NCBI RefSeq assembly: GCF_019219825.1
Contig: NZ_JAHUXH010000038.1
Location: 1 to 61,597, forward strand
Length of the DNA: 61,597 bases
Source: Streptomyces sp. TRM70350
Lineage (GTDB): Bacteria > Actinomycetota > Actinomycetes > Streptomycetales > Streptomycetaceae
Direction of reading: 5' to 3'
Shown: positions 40,342 to 49,859 of the stretch, one piece after another
Position numbering within the stretch: the stretch's first letter is position 1
How the letters are laid out: each line of letters begins with the position of its first letter
Made by a program: the position numbers and the translations under genes
The notes under the pieces: generated by a model
Databases searched by the model: none
What the model saw: the letters and a program-made list of their open reading frames with translations, nothing else
What the model was told of the DNA's origin: nothing

Positions 40342-42341
40342 AGCCCGAGCTCAAGCTCCCCGGCATCGCCTACGGCGGTGACTACAACCCCGAGCAGTGG
40401 CCCGAGGAGGTCTGGGCCGAGGACATGCGCCTGATGCGCGAGGCCGGGGTCACCATGGTCAGCGTCGGCATCTTCTCCTGGGCGCTGCTGGAACCCGCCG
40501 AGGGGGAGTACGACTTCTCCCGCATGGACAAGATCCTCGACCTGCTGCACGAGCACGGCATCGCCGCCGACCTGGCCACCCCGACGGCGGCCCCACCGGC
40601 CTGGTTCTTCCGGGGGCACCCCGAGGCGCTCCCGGTGGACCGGGACGGCCGCAGGCTGTCGTACGGCAGCCGCCAGACGTTCTGCCCCAGCAGCCCGGCC
40701 TACCGCAGGGCGGCCCTCGGGATCACCCGCGCGCTCGCCGACCGGTACGCCGGGCACCCGGCGGTGGCGATGTGGCACGTCCACAACGAGTACGGCTGCC
40801 ACAACGCCGAGTGCCACTGCGACACCAGCGCCGAGGCCTTCCGGGGCTGGCTGCGCTCCCGCTACGCGGACCTGGCGGCGCTGAACGAGGCCTGGGGCAC
40901 CACGTTCTGGTCCCAGTGGTACTACGACTGGGACGAGATCCTCCCGCCGCGTGCCACGGGTGCGGTCCCCAACCCCACCCACCAGCTGGACTGGCGCCGC
41001 TTCTGCTCGGACGAGCTGCTCTCGCTGTACGTGGCGGAACGGGACGTCCTGCGTACGGCGGCCCCGTCGATCCCGGCCACCACCAACTTCATGGTGATGT
41101 ACAACTTCGACGCGCTGGACTACTGGCGCTGGGCCCCGCACCTCGACGTGCTCTCCAACGACCACTACCTGCAGTCCGCGGACCCCGAGTCGGAGATCGA
41201 CATCGCCCTCAGCGGCGACCTGATGCGCTCGCTGGCGGGCGGACCGTGGCTGCTCATGGAGCACTCCACGGGCGCCGTGAACTGGCAGCCGGTCAACCGT
41301 GCGAAGGGCCCCGGCGAGCTGCGCCGCAACGCCCTGGCCCATGTGGCGCGCGGCGCGGACGGCATCGCCTACTTCCAGTGGCGGGCGGCGAAGGCGGGCG
41401 CCGAGCAGTGGCACTCGGCGATGCTCCCGCACGCGGGCACGGACAGCCAGATCTGGCGTGACGTGGTCCGACTGGGCGCGGATCTGCGGGCGTTGGCCGA
41501 GGTGCGCGGCAGTGCCGGTACGGCCGAGGTGGCGATCGTCTGGGACTGGAACGCCCGCTGGGCCATGGAGCTCCCCTCCCAGCCGAGCGCCGAGGTGCGC
41601 TTCCAGGACCTGGTCCGCGCCTGGTACGAACCGCTGTGGCGGGCGGGCGTCGCGGTGGACTTCGTACGCCCGGACGCGGACCTGTCGCGGTATCGCGTGG
41701 TGCTGGCCCCGAGCCTGTACCTGGTGGACGACGCGGGCGCGGCGAACCTGACCGCCTTCGCGGAGCGCGGCGGCACCCTGGCCGTCGGCTTCCACAGCGG
41801 GGCGGTCGACGAGAACTGCCACGTCCGGCTGGGCGGTTACCCCGGCGCGTTCCGGGAGGCGCTGGGCGTGCGGACCGACGAGCTGTTCCCGCTGCTGCCG
41901 GGAGAGTCGGTGGGCCTGAGCGGGGGCGGGACGGGGACCCTGTGGTCGGAGCGGGTACGCCTGTCCGGCGCCGAGTCGATCGCGTCGTACACGTCCGGCC
42001 CGCTGACGGGTGTACCGGCGGTGACCCGCAACCGCCATGGCGCCGGGGCGACGTGGTACGTGGCCACGCTCCCCGACCCGGCGACCCTGGCCGCACTCCT
42101 GGACCGCATCCGCACGGAGGCGGGCGTGGAGCCGGTGCGCGAGACCGCTGACGGTGTGGAGGCGGTCCTGCGCCGCGGCGGGGACGCCGACTACCTCTTC
42201 CTGATCAACCACACCGACACGGCCGCGGAGGTCGCGGTGGCTTCCGACGCCACGGAACTCCTCACGGGCAAGCAGGTGTCCGGGTCGGTCACGGTGCCGG
42301 CGGGGGAGACGGTGGTCGTACGGGAGCCGCGCGGGGTCTGA
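40338..42341 (+). CDS. GH42 beta-galactosidase
   Basis: 667 aa. Starts GIAYGGDYNPEQWPEEVW; acid/base Glu in WHVHNEYGCH (about 155) and nucleophile Glu in LMEHSTGAVNWQ (about 312). Cys cluster CHNAECHCDT is the zinc site of GH42. The trimerisation and C-terminal beta domains are present and the length is normal. Cytoplasmic. Last gene of the operon. Confidence 0.93.
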   Translation: MKPELKLPGIAYGGDYNPEQWPEEVWAEDMRLMREAGVTMVSVGIFSWALLEPAEGEYDFSRMDKILDLLHEHGIAADLATPTAAPPAWFFRGHPEALPVDRDGRRLSYGSRQTFCPSSPAYRRAALGITRALADRYAGHPAVAMWHVHNEYGCHNAECHCDTSAEAFRGWLRSRYADLAALNEAWGTTFWSQWYYDWDEILPPRATGAVPNPTHQLDWRRFCSDELLSLYVAERDVLRTAAPSIPATTNFMVMYNFDALDYWRWAPHLDVLSNDHYLQSADPESEIDIALSGDLMRSLAGGPWLLMEHSTGAVNWQPVNRAKGPGELRRNALAHVARGADGIAYFQWRAAKAGAEQWHSAMLPHAGTDSQIWRDVVRLGADLRALAEVRGSAGTAEVAIVWDWNARWAMELPSQPSAEVRFQDLVRAWYEPLWRAGVAVDFVRPDADLSRYRVVLAPSLYLVDDAGAANLTAFAERGGTLAVGFHSGAVDENCHVRLGGYPGAFREALGVRTDELFPLLPGESVGLSGGGTGTLWSERVRLSGAESIASYTSGPLTGVPAVTRNRHGAGATWYVATLPDPATLAALLDRIRTEAGVEPVRETADGVEAVLRRGGDADYLFLINHTDTAAEVAVASDATELLTGKQVSGSVTVPAGETVVVREPRGV

Positions 42342-42373
42342 GGGCACCCCCCGCCGGGGGAACAATGGGGAAC

Positions 42374-43162
42374 GTGCCGGAACTGCCGGACGTCGAGGGA
42401 TTTCGGCGGGTGTTCGAGTCCTGTGCGCAGGGCAGGGTCATCCGACGCGTCGACGTGCGGGACACGGGCGTCCTGCACGGCGTGAGCGCGCGGCGGCTGC
42501 GCGAGGCGCTGGAGGGTCGGCGGTTCACCGGGCTCGAACGCCACGGCAAGTGGCTCCTGGCCCGCACGGGCGGCGGCCAGACCCTGATGCTGCACTTCGG
42601 CATGACCGGCCGACTGGTCTGCGACCGCCCCGACACCGCCGCCGCACCCCACGACCGCGTCCTGTTCACCGTCGGCGGCGACCGCCAGCTCCGCTTCCGC
42701 GACCAGCGCAAGCTCCAGGGCCTGTGGCTGGCCGACGACGCCGAGGTCGCCCGGTTGCTGGAGCGCCAGGGCCCGGACGCGATGACGGTGGACCGCGAGG
42801 AGTTCGAGGCCGCGCTCGCCGCCCGCCGCGGCACTCTCAAGGCCGCGCTCATCGACCAGTCCGTCCTCGCCGGACTCGGCAATCTGCTCGCCGACGAGAT
42901 CCTCTGGCGGGCCGGGCTGCGCCCCACCGGCCGGGCGAGCGATCTCACCCGGGCCGACCGCCGCCGCCTGTACACCGAGATGCGCCGCACCCTGCGCGCC
43001 GCGGTCACCGCGGGCCGCGTACCGCCGCGCGACTCCTGGCTCACCGGCCACCGCGACGACCCCGACCCGCACTGCCCCCGCTGCGGCACCCCCTTGCGCC
43101 GGTCCCGCCTGGCGGGCCGGACCACCGTGTGGTGCCCGCGCTGCCAGCCGGGGGACTGCTGA
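42374..43162 (+). CDS. Fpg/Nei-family DNA glycosylase/AP lyase
   Basis: 262 aa. GTG 42374 is chosen because the catalytic Pro must follow the initiator Met: M-P-E-L-P-D-V-E-G gives Pro2 and Glu3. Conserved Lys in ERHGKWLL, H2TH region AALIDQSVLAGLGNLLADEI, and C-terminal zinc finger CPRCG / CPRCQ. Removes oxidised bases and nicks the abasic site. 32 bp after the GH42 stop but functionally unrelated. Confidence 0.93.
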   Translation: MPELPDVEGFRRVFESCAQGRVIRRVDVRDTGVLHGVSARRLREALEGRRFTGLERHGKWLLARTGGGQTLMLHFGMTGRLVCDRPDTAAAPHDRVLFTVGGDRQLRFRDQRKLQGLWLADDAEVARLLERQGPDAMTVDREEFEAALAARRGTLKAALIDQSVLAGLGNLLADEILWRAGLRPTGRASDLTRADRRRLYTEMRRTLRAAVTAGRVPPRDSWLTGHRDDPDPHCPRCGTPLRRSRLAGRTTVWCPRCQPGDC

Positions 43163-43297
43163 CGGCGGACCGGTCGGGCCCGCCTCGGGACCGGTCCCGA
43201 CGGCCCCGGGCCACAGTGGGCGGCGGACCCGTCGGCCTGCGAGACACGCGAGGCAGCATGGAAACCGCACCCGTCGCAACCGCACCCGGGCGGCCGG

Positions 43298-45235
43298 ATG
43301 AGTGATCCCCGGCTCGACCGGCTGACCGCCCAACTCACGGACACGTCCAGGATGTTCGGCCCGCGACGGCGCCGACGGGCGGCGGAGGAGCTGTCCACGC
43401 TCGGTACGGCCGCCGCGGCCGCCGCGCTCGCCGAGGCGCTCGTACGCTCCTCGGACCCGGTCGTCACCGAGATCGCGCGCGGCGCTCTGGAGGGCGTCGA
43501 GGAGCAGGACGCGATCGACGCCGTGGCCGACGTGCTGATGTCGACCGGCGACGAGCTTCTCGCCCGCCTGCTGGCGCGGGCGGGCCGGGCGCCCTCCGAC
43601 CCCGGCCGGCACGCCGTGGTGCTGTTCCTGGCCGGTGAGTTCGACCGGTACGCCGACCTCGACTTCGACGGGAGCCTGCTGCGCGGCGTCCATGCCGGGG
43701 CCGGGGCGGCGCTGCGCCGGCGACTGGCCGAGAAGGCGCGCGCCGGAGGACGCCTGGAGTGGGTGCGGGCGGTCGCCGACGGCGCCGTGCGCCAGGCCGG
43801 GCGGGTGTCCGACATCGAGTGGGACGCGGTGGTCCAGACGCTGACGGGCGCCCAGCGGTGGGACGAGCTGTGGCGGCTGGCGCTCGACGCCCCGGTGCCG
43901 CGGGCGGCGGCGGTCATCCGGGCGGTGGGGGACGGGCACTGGCCGCTGGCCGACGTCGACCCGACCGGCTACCAGGAGCTGGTGCGGCTGGCGAGGCGCG
44001 CCTGTGCCGCGGAACTCCCCGGCACGACCCCGTTCGGCGAGCGGCAGGCACAGGTCATCCCCTCGTACGCCGATGTCCAGTCCCTGACCGTGACCCGCGA
44101 CGGCGCACACGTGATCAGTGGCAGCAGCAGGGGGGACGCGCTGCGGTGGCAGGCCCCGTCGGGAGCGTTGGAAGGCATACTCGGGCTCGGCTCGAAGCGC
44201 GTCCTGACCATGGCGACCACTCCCGACGGAGAGCTGCTCATCACGGGAGACCTGGGCGGCGGGATCAAGGTCTGGAACCTGCGCTCGCGCAGCGTGATCG
44301 GGGAGTACACCCACACCATGGCCAAGCGCAACGTGGTGCTGGGCCGCAACCTTCTGGCGGTCGCGCTGTCTCCGGACGCCGATCTGCTGGCCAGCAGTGG
44401 GTACGGCCCGAACGTGCAGTTGTGGCGCGTGTCCTCGGGCAGGCTGACCCGGACCACCACCCTGCGGGCCGACGAGCTGTGGGTGCCGTGCCTGGCCGTG
44501 ACCCCGGACGGGACCATGCTCATCAGCGGGGGACAGAAGGGCAATCTGCGTCTGTGGCAGCTGCCCGACGGGGCGCCGATCCGCGCCCTGGAGGGCCACA
44601 CCGACCATGTCGGCTCCCTGGCGGTCACCCCGGACGGTTCGCTGCTGGCCACCGGCGGTTACGACCGCACCGTCCGGCTGTGGCACCTGCCCTCGGGCGA
44701 GCCCGCCGGCGTGCTCACCGGGCACACGCAGCTCATCCGGGCGCTGGCCATGACACCGGACGGCAAGCTGCTCGCCAGCGCCGGCCAGGACAGCGTCGTA
44801 CGGCTGTGGCATCTGCCCTCGGGGGAACCGGCCGGGGAACTCCGGGGCCACCGCGGCACGGTCGAGGCCCTGGCCGTGAGCCCGGACGGTTCGCTGCTGG
44901 CCAGCGGATCGAGTGACGGGCGCATGCTCTGGTGGACGCGCAGGCTCTCGCAGCTCGACGCCCTGGTCCGTACGCCCCTCGGCGAGGTGGACCCGGCCCG
45001 GATACGCCGCTTCAAGGGGTCGTACAACCAGTTCACCGCGGCGGAACGCGCCTGGTTCGACCTGGTCGCCGCGCTCGTGCGGTGGCGCCACCGGCACGAC
45101 GTCGAACTCCTCGACGCGTCGTACGGCGACCAGGCCGCGGCCCACGACGTCGAGTTGAGCGACGACGACGGCACCTCGCAGGGCCCCGGCCGGACCCCGC
45201 ACCGGCCCCGGCGCAAACGGAAGGGGAAGCGGTGA
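43298..45235 (+). CDS. HEAT-like and WD40 repeat protein (first gene of the chaperone/AAA operon)
   Basis: 645 aa. Residues about 1-240 are alpha-helical repeat-like (RRRRRAAEELSTLGTAAAAA; DAIDAVADVLMSTGDELLAR). Residues about 258-550 hold six to seven WD40 blades, several with near-identical LAVTPDGSLLATGGYDRTVR and LWHLPSGEPAG segments. The C-terminus is basic and disordered (RRKRKGKR). Probably a scaffold or target-recognition subunit. GTGA overlap couples it to the grpE-like gene. Confidence 0.87.
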   Translation: MSDPRLDRLTAQLTDTSRMFGPRRRRRAAEELSTLGTAAAAAALAEALVRSSDPVVTEIARGALEGVEEQDAIDAVADVLMSTGDELLARLLARAGRAPSDPGRHAVVLFLAGEFDRYADLDFDGSLLRGVHAGAGAALRRRLAEKARAGGRLEWVRAVADGAVRQAGRVSDIEWDAVVQTLTGAQRWDELWRLALDAPVPRAAAVIRAVGDGHWPLADVDPTGYQELVRLARRACAAELPGTTPFGERQAQVIPSYADVQSLTVTRDGAHVISGSSRGDALRWQAPSGALEGILGLGSKRVLTMATTPDGELLITGDLGGGIKVWNLRSRSVIGEYTHTMAKRNVVLGRNLLAVALSPDADLLASSGYGPNVQLWRVSSGRLTRTTTLRADELWVPCLAVTPDGTMLISGGQKGNLRLWQLPDGAPIRALEGHTDHVGSLAVTPDGSLLATGGYDRTVRLWHLPSGEPAGVLTGHTQLIRALAMTPDGKLLASAGQDSVVRLWHLPSGEPAGELRGHRGTVEALAVSPDGSLLASGSSDGRMLWWTRRLSQLDALVRTPLGEVDPARIRRFKGSYNQFTAAERAWFDLVAALVRWRHRHDVELLDASYGDQAAAHDVELSDDDGTSQGPGRTPHRPRRKRKGKR

Positions 45236-45777
45236 GCGCCATGACGAAGGCCACCCGGGTGCTGCGCAGGCTGCTGCCGGGAAGGGCGGACCAAAGCCTG
45301 CGGCTGCACAGCGAGTTGAGACAGGCCCGCCTGGAGATCGCCGAGCGCGACCGGACCGTCGAGCGGCTGCGGGCCGAACTCGCCCGGGCCCGCGCGGGCG
45401 CGGAGGAGGGCGCCCGGCAGCGGACCCGCGCCGACCTGGAGCAGCTGGTCACGACGATCGGCTCGTCCCTGGTGCAGTTGTCGACGCAAGGGCACCTGCA
45501 CCGTTCGGGCACCGCCGAGGTGCGTACCGCTGATGTCGTGGAGGTCGGCACCCGGCTGCTGCGGCTGCTGCGTGACGTGGGCGTCGACACCGTCGGCGAG
45601 CCCGGCGCCGCGCAGCCGTTCGACCCGGATCTGCACGAGCCGCTGAGCGCGGCGGTGGCACCCGCGCCGGGCGAGCCGGTGCTGGTCCGGGTGGTCGGAC
45701 TGTCCTACGAGGGGCGGACCGTGCGCAAGGCCGGTGTGGACGTCCCCGGCACACGTGACGACAAGGAGGAGCACTGA
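45232..45777 (+). CDS. GrpE-like nucleotide exchange factor
   Basis: 181 aa from GTG 45232 after AAGGGGAAG (ATG 45241 alternative). A long coiled coil (about 25-70, QARLEIAERDRTVERLRAEL) precedes a helical part (TADVVEVGTRLLRLLRDVGV) and a small beta domain (PVLVRVVGLSYEGRTVRKAG), the order seen in GrpE. It lies directly before an Hsp70 gene (TGATG overlap) and presumably serves that Hsp70 rather than the housekeeping DnaK. Confidence 0.78.
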   Translation: MSAMTKATRVLRRLLPGRADQSLRLHSELRQARLEIAERDRTVERLRAELARARAGAEEGARQRTRADLEQLVTTIGSSLVQLSTQGHLHRSGTAEVRTADVVEVGTRLLRLLRDVGVDTVGEPGAAQPFDPDLHEPLSAAVAPAPGEPVLVRVVGLSYEGRTVRKAGVDVPGTRDDKEEH

Positions 45778-47408
45778 TGGCGGGCCGCCTGGGCGTCGAC
45801 TTCGGTACGAGCAACACGGTCGTGGCCGTCTGGGACGAGGCGACGGACCAGGGCGTGACCGTCGGCATGCCCGACTACGGGCGGCTGCTCGGGCACGGCG
45901 CCCACCGGGTGCCGGTGGTGCCGTCGCTGATCCACTACGCCGAGGACGGGCGGCAGTTCCTGGGGGACCAGGTGCTGTCGGCGGGCAAATACCATGCGGC
46001 GGGCACCTTCCGCTGGATGAAGCGCTACATCTCCCACCGCAGCCCGCAGAAGATGACGGTGAACGGCCGTCAGATGTCCCCCGCCGAGGCCGGCCGTGAC
46101 TTCCTGTCCACGGTCCTCGCCTTCGCCGCCGTCGAGGCGGGCACCGAGGGCGAGGAGATCGCCCTGACCGCCCCGGTCGAGTCGTTCGAGCACTACGAGG
46201 ACTGGCTGGCCGAGGCGGCCGAGCGGGCGGGCCTGCCCCGCTTCCGGCTGATCGACGAGCCGTCGGCGGCCGTGCTCGGCTACGGCGCGCACATCCGGCC
46301 CGGCCACGCCTACCTGATGTTCGACTTCGGCGGCGGCACCGTCCAGGCGGCCGTGGTGCGCGTCCAGGACGAGGACGACCGCGCGGGCTCGGGACGGTAC
46401 TGCCGGGTGCTGGGCAAGGCGGGCGACGACATCGGCGGATCCACCATCGACCAGTGGATCTACGAGGAACTGCTGGCGCGCTGCGGACGCCGCGACAGCG
46501 AGGAGGACGTACGCCGGCTCAGCCGGGCCCTGCTGGTGGAGTGCGAGCGCGCCAAGGAGGCCCTGTCCGAGCCGGGCCGCGAACACGCCGAGATCAGCGT
46601 CATGAACCCGGACACCGGTGCCGTGCTCGGCATCGACCTGATCCGCAGCGGCGCGGAGCCCCCCGGCGAGCGTGTGGTGTCGTTCGAGGACCTGCTGGAC
46701 CGGCGGGACCTGTACTCCCGTATCGACCGGGTGGTCCGCCGCGCCCTGCGGGCGGCCGCCACCCGCGGCTACGACGAGGACGACCTGGCCGCGGTGCTGA
46801 TGGTCGGCGGCAGCAGCCTGATCCCCTCGGTGCGCCGGACGCTGGAGCGCATCTTCGGCCGGGAGCGGGTCCTCAGCGACCGGCCGCTGGACGCCGTGGC
46901 CCGCGGCGCCGCGGCCTTCGCCGCAGGCACCGGCTTCGACGACCACATCCAGCACGACTACGCCGTGCGCTGGTTCGACCGCAAGAGCGGGCGGTACGAG
47001 TACCGCACCTGCGTCAAGGCGGGTACGGCCTATCCCACCACCGAGCCGGTCCACACCATGACGGTCCGCGCGACCCACGACGGGCAGCGCGAACTCGGCA
47101 TCGCCGTCTACGAGCTCTCCGGCCGCCGCCACGGAGGTGCCACCGGCGAGACGGAGCTGGTGTGCGACCCGTCGGGCGCCTGGCGGGTCCGGGAGATCTC
47201 CGCCGAGGACGACGACACCCGCAACCGCTTCTGGATCAACGAACAGAGCCCGATGTTCCTGCACGCCAAGCCGCCCGCGTCCGCCGGGCAGGCGCGGTTC
47301 CGCGTGGAGTTCGGCATCGACGCCAACAAGCGGCTGCTGCTGACCGCGCACGACCTGGTCAGCGGGCGGGTCACCCACCGCGACTACCCCGTGGTGAAGC
47401 TGACGTAG
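45777..47408 (+). CDS. Hsp70-family protein (divergent DnaK)
   Basis: 543 aa. ATPase domain motifs: LGVDFGTSNTVVAVWD (about 5-20), FDFGGGTVQAA (about 182-192), GDDIGGSTIDQWI and adenosine-site LMVGGSSLIPSVRRTLERIF (about 341-360). The first loop has an insertion with MKRYISHRSPQKMTVNG. The C-terminal 150 residues form a beta-rich peptide-binding-like domain, but the helical lid of DnaK (about 90 residues) is missing. Specialised chaperone; its client could be another product of the cluster. Confidence 0.9.
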   Translation: MAGRLGVDFGTSNTVVAVWDEATDQGVTVGMPDYGRLLGHGAHRVPVVPSLIHYAEDGRQFLGDQVLSAGKYHAAGTFRWMKRYISHRSPQKMTVNGRQMSPAEAGRDFLSTVLAFAAVEAGTEGEEIALTAPVESFEHYEDWLAEAAERAGLPRFRLIDEPSAAVLGYGAHIRPGHAYLMFDFGGGTVQAAVVRVQDEDDRAGSGRYCRVLGKAGDDIGGSTIDQWIYEELLARCGRRDSEEDVRRLSRALLVECERAKEALSEPGREHAEISVMNPDTGAVLGIDLIRSGAEPPGERVVSFEDLLDRRDLYSRIDRVVRRALRAAATRGYDEDDLAAVLMVGGSSLIPSVRRTLERIFGRERVLSDRPLDAVARGAAAFAAGTGFDDHIQHDYAVRWFDRKSGRYEYRTCVKAGTAYPTTEPVHTMTVRATHDGQRELGIAVYELSGRRHGGATGETELVCDPSGAWRVREISAEDDDTRNRFWINEQSPMFLHAKPPASAGQARFRVEFGIDANKRLLLTAHDLVSGRVTHRDYPVVKLT

Positions 47409-47419
47409 GGAGACGGCAC

Positions 47420-47632
47420 ATGGAGTTGCAGGAAGTCGAGGTGTTCATCGCACCCGACGGCACCACCAGGATCGAGGTGCGCGGGGTGGCGGGGGCGGCC
47501 TGCCTCGACCTCACCGAGGACCTGGAGAAGGCGCTGGGCGGCCGGATCGTGGAACGCGAACTGACCGCCGAGGCCCAGGCGGTGATACAGCAGCGCACCG
47601 AGGAACAGCTGCGGCGCGGGCCGGGCTCGTGA
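47420..47632 (+). CDS. DUF2997 family protein
   Basis: 70 aa from ATG 47420 with AGGGAGA upstream. EVEVFIAPDGTTRIEVRGVA, GAACLDLTEDLEKALGGRIV, ERELTAEAQAV: the DUF2997 pattern with an I-x-P-D-G strand, G-x-x-C-L-D-L-T and a C-terminal helix. DUF2997 and DUF1257 proteins commonly co-occur, also in cyanobacteria. Function unknown. Overlaps the radical SAM gene by 4 bp. Confidence 0.8.
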   Translation: MELQEVEVFIAPDGTTRIEVRGVAGAACLDLTEDLEKALGGRIVERELTAEAQAVIQQRTEEQLRRGPGS

Positions 47633-48204
47633 ACCGGCCACAGCGGGGGCTGCGCCTGCACGGCTTCGAGCCGTACAGCGCCGCGAACGGTCCCGGCGTC
47701 CGCGCCGTGGTCTGGGTCCAGGGCTGCACACTCGGCTGCCCCGGCTGCTTCAACCCCGAGACCCATGCACGAGGCGGCGGCGAGACGTCCGTGGACGAGC
47801 TGTTCGAGCGCATCCGGGGCCTCGGCGACCGTATCGAGGGCGTGACGGTCAGCGGCGGCGAGCCGCTGCAGCAGCGCGAGCCGGTCCTGCGGCTGCTGGG
47901 CCGCATCCGCGCCGAGACCTCGCTGTCGGCCGTCCTGTTCACCGGCTACCGCTGGCCGGAGGTGGCCCGCATGCCGCAGGCGGCGGCCCTGCGCGACTGC
48001 GTCGACGTCCTGCTCGCCGGGCGGTACGAGGCGGGGCGGCGCATCGCCCGGGGCCTGCGCGGCTCCGCCAACAAGACGGTGCACCTGTTCGGCGGCCGGT
48101 ACACGCCGCACGATCTCGACGCGGTCCCGGACGCGGAGGTGGTCATCCACCCCGACGGACGGCTGACCCTCACCGGCATCGACCCGCTGGAGGTGGGCGA
48201 GTGA
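47629..48204 (+). CDS. Small radical SAM / 4Fe-4S activating-type protein
   Basis: 191 aa, GTG 47629. Canonical CX3CX2C cluster motif C-T-L-G-C-P-G-C (Cys33, 37, 40), then VTVSGGEPLQQ (GGE motif that binds the SAM amino group). Overall it resembles the NrdG/PflA activase family, with about 190 residues and no accessory cluster domain. Could install a glycyl radical or modify a peptide; no obvious glycyl-radical enzyme is encoded nearby. GTGA overlaps with both neighbours. Confidence 0.87.
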   Translation: MNRPQRGLRLHGFEPYSAANGPGVRAVVWVQGCTLGCPGCFNPETHARGGGETSVDELFERIRGLGDRIEGVTVSGGEPLQQREPVLRLLGRIRAETSLSAVLFTGYRWPEVARMPQAAALRDCVDVLLAGRYEAGRRIARGLRGSANKTVHLFGGRYTPHDLDAVPDAEVVIHPDGRLTLTGIDPLEVGE

Positions 48205-49799
48205 AGAACGACCACGGCCGTACGAGCCTGGACAAGAACGGCCGGGGGCACAGCGCCGCCGGACACGGCCCCGTGGGCTTCGAGGCGGAACTCGACCTCT
48301 TCCTGCGGGCCCGCTACACCCTGGTGGTGGTCGTCACCCTCGAAGAGGAACGGGCGCTCAAGGCCATCGCCGAGGTCTGCGAGCGCGGCCGGCGGCCCTG
48401 CCTCGCCTGGGATCTGGCGGACGGTTTCGAGGTGCTCAGCGGCAAGCCCGGCAACCTGCCCGTCGCGAAGGATCCGCTCACCGTGATCGAGCAGGTGGAG
48501 AAGGCCGACGGCGACATCACCTTCGTGCTGAAGGATTTCCACGACTGCTGGTCCAACCCCCAGGTGAAGCGGAAACTGCGCAACACGGCGCAGCGGCTGA
48601 AGTTCACCCGCAAGTCCATCGTCGTCATCTCACCCACCCGCACGGTCCCCGAAGAACTCCGCAACGAGACGGAGGTGCTGGAACTCCCGCTGCCCGACGC
48701 CGCGCAACTGGACGGCGTGCTCGGCGGGCTCACCAGGACCCCCGGGATCAAGGTCGACCTCACGCCCGGCGGGCGGGAGAAGCTGGGCCAGGCGGCGCTG
48801 GGCATGACGGCCGCCCAGGCCGGCCGCGCCTACGCCAAGGCCATCGTCCGCGACGGCGCCCTGGACGAGCGGCACATCGAGGTGGTCGTACGGGAGAAGA
48901 AGGAGGTCATCCGGGAGAGCGAGGCGCTGGAGTTCTACCCGGTCCACGAGACCCCCGACGACGTGGGCGGTCTCGACGTCCTCAAGCAGTGGCTGCGGCT
49001 GCGGGAGCGCGCCTTCACCCAGGAGGCCCGGGACTACGGCCTGCCCGCGCCCAAGGGCATCGCGCTCATCGGCATCCCGGGCACCGGCAAGAGCCTGACC
49101 GCCAAGATGATCGGCGGACTGTGGCGGCTGCCGCTGCTGCGGCTCGACGTCGGCGCCCTGTTCGGCTCGCTGGTCGGCGAGGCGGAGGAACGCACCCGCC
49201 GGGCGCTCCGGCTCGCCGAGACGGTCGCGCCGTGCGTGGTGTGGATCGACGAGATGGAGAAGGCGCTCGCCCACGGCGGCGGCGACTCGGGCACCAGCAC
49301 CCGCGTGTTCGGCACGCTGCTGACCTGGATGCAGGAGAAGACGGCGCCCTGCTTCGTGGTCGGCACCGCCAACGACGTCTCCAGCCTGCCGCCGGAGGTG
49401 CTCCGCAAGGGCCGCTTCGACGAGATCTTCTTCCTCGACCTGCCCACCGCCGAGGAACGCGCCGAGATCTTCTCGGTCCACCTGCGCAAACGCCGCAGGC
49501 TGCCGGGCGACTTCGACATCGCGCGGCTGGCGGCACGCTCCGAGGGGTACGTCGGCGCCGAGATCGAGCAGACGATCGTGGACGCGATGTACGTCGGCTT
49601 CCACCAGGACCGTGAGTTCACCACCGACGACATCCTCACCGCGCTCGCCCGCCAGGTACCGCTGTCGGTGTCCCAGCGCGAGACCATCGGCGCGCTGCGC
49701 TCCTGGATGCGGGACGGCCGTGCGCAGTCGGCGTCCTTCGACGAAGCGGTGGAGGCGGAACGCCAGTTCGTCGTGCCGCTGGAACCGCTCGGCCACTGA
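48201..49799 (+). CDS. Ycf46-like AAA ATPase
   Basis: 532 aa, GTG 48201. N-terminal about 250 residues: FEAELDLFLRARYTLVVVVT, DLADGFEVL and a Rossmann-like segment, as in plastid/cyanobacterial Ycf46. AAA core: Walker A G-I-P-G-T-G-K-S (291-298), Walker B VVWIDEME (Asp350, Glu351), sensor 1 VGTANDVSSLPPEVLRKGRF with the arginine finger (R-K-G-R-F-D), and a C-terminal helical lid. Probably a ring-forming remodelling motor for the other cluster products. Confidence 0.9.
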   Translation: MKNDHGRTSLDKNGRGHSAAGHGPVGFEAELDLFLRARYTLVVVVTLEEERALKAIAEVCERGRRPCLAWDLADGFEVLSGKPGNLPVAKDPLTVIEQVEKADGDITFVLKDFHDCWSNPQVKRKLRNTAQRLKFTRKSIVVISPTRTVPEELRNETEVLELPLPDAAQLDGVLGGLTRTPGIKVDLTPGGREKLGQAALGMTAAQAGRAYAKAIVRDGALDERHIEVVVREKKEVIRESEALEFYPVHETPDDVGGLDVLKQWLRLRERAFTQEARDYGLPAPKGIALIGIPGTGKSLTAKMIGGLWRLPLLRLDVGALFGSLVGEAEERTRRALRLAETVAPCVVWIDEMEKALAHGGGDSGTSTRVFGTLLTWMQEKTAPCFVVGTANDVSSLPPEVLRKGRFDEIFFLDLPTAEERAEIFSVHLRKRRRLPGDFDIARLAARSEGYVGAEIEQTIVDAMYVGFHQDREFTTDDILTALARQVPLSVSQRETIGALRSWMRDGRAQSASFDEAVEAERQFVVPLEPLGH

Positions 49800-49859
49800 G
49801 GCGCTCGTGGAATGGCCGCCCAACGACTTGATGGCCGCCCAACACCTTACGGAGACCCC

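Noticed and set aside
42191..45202. 1003-codon open frame on the minus strand opposite the Fpg/Nei and WD40 genes
   Set aside because: It runs antisense to genes with clear motifs, has no recognisable domain and shows the Pro/Arg/Gly-rich composition of a shadow frame in GC-rich DNA.
49812..49859. Earlier start for the DUF1257 gene at ATG 49812
   Set aside because: The directly repeated ATGGCCGCCCAAC gives start-like codons, but family similarity begins at 49860, which has its own GGAGA ribosome site.
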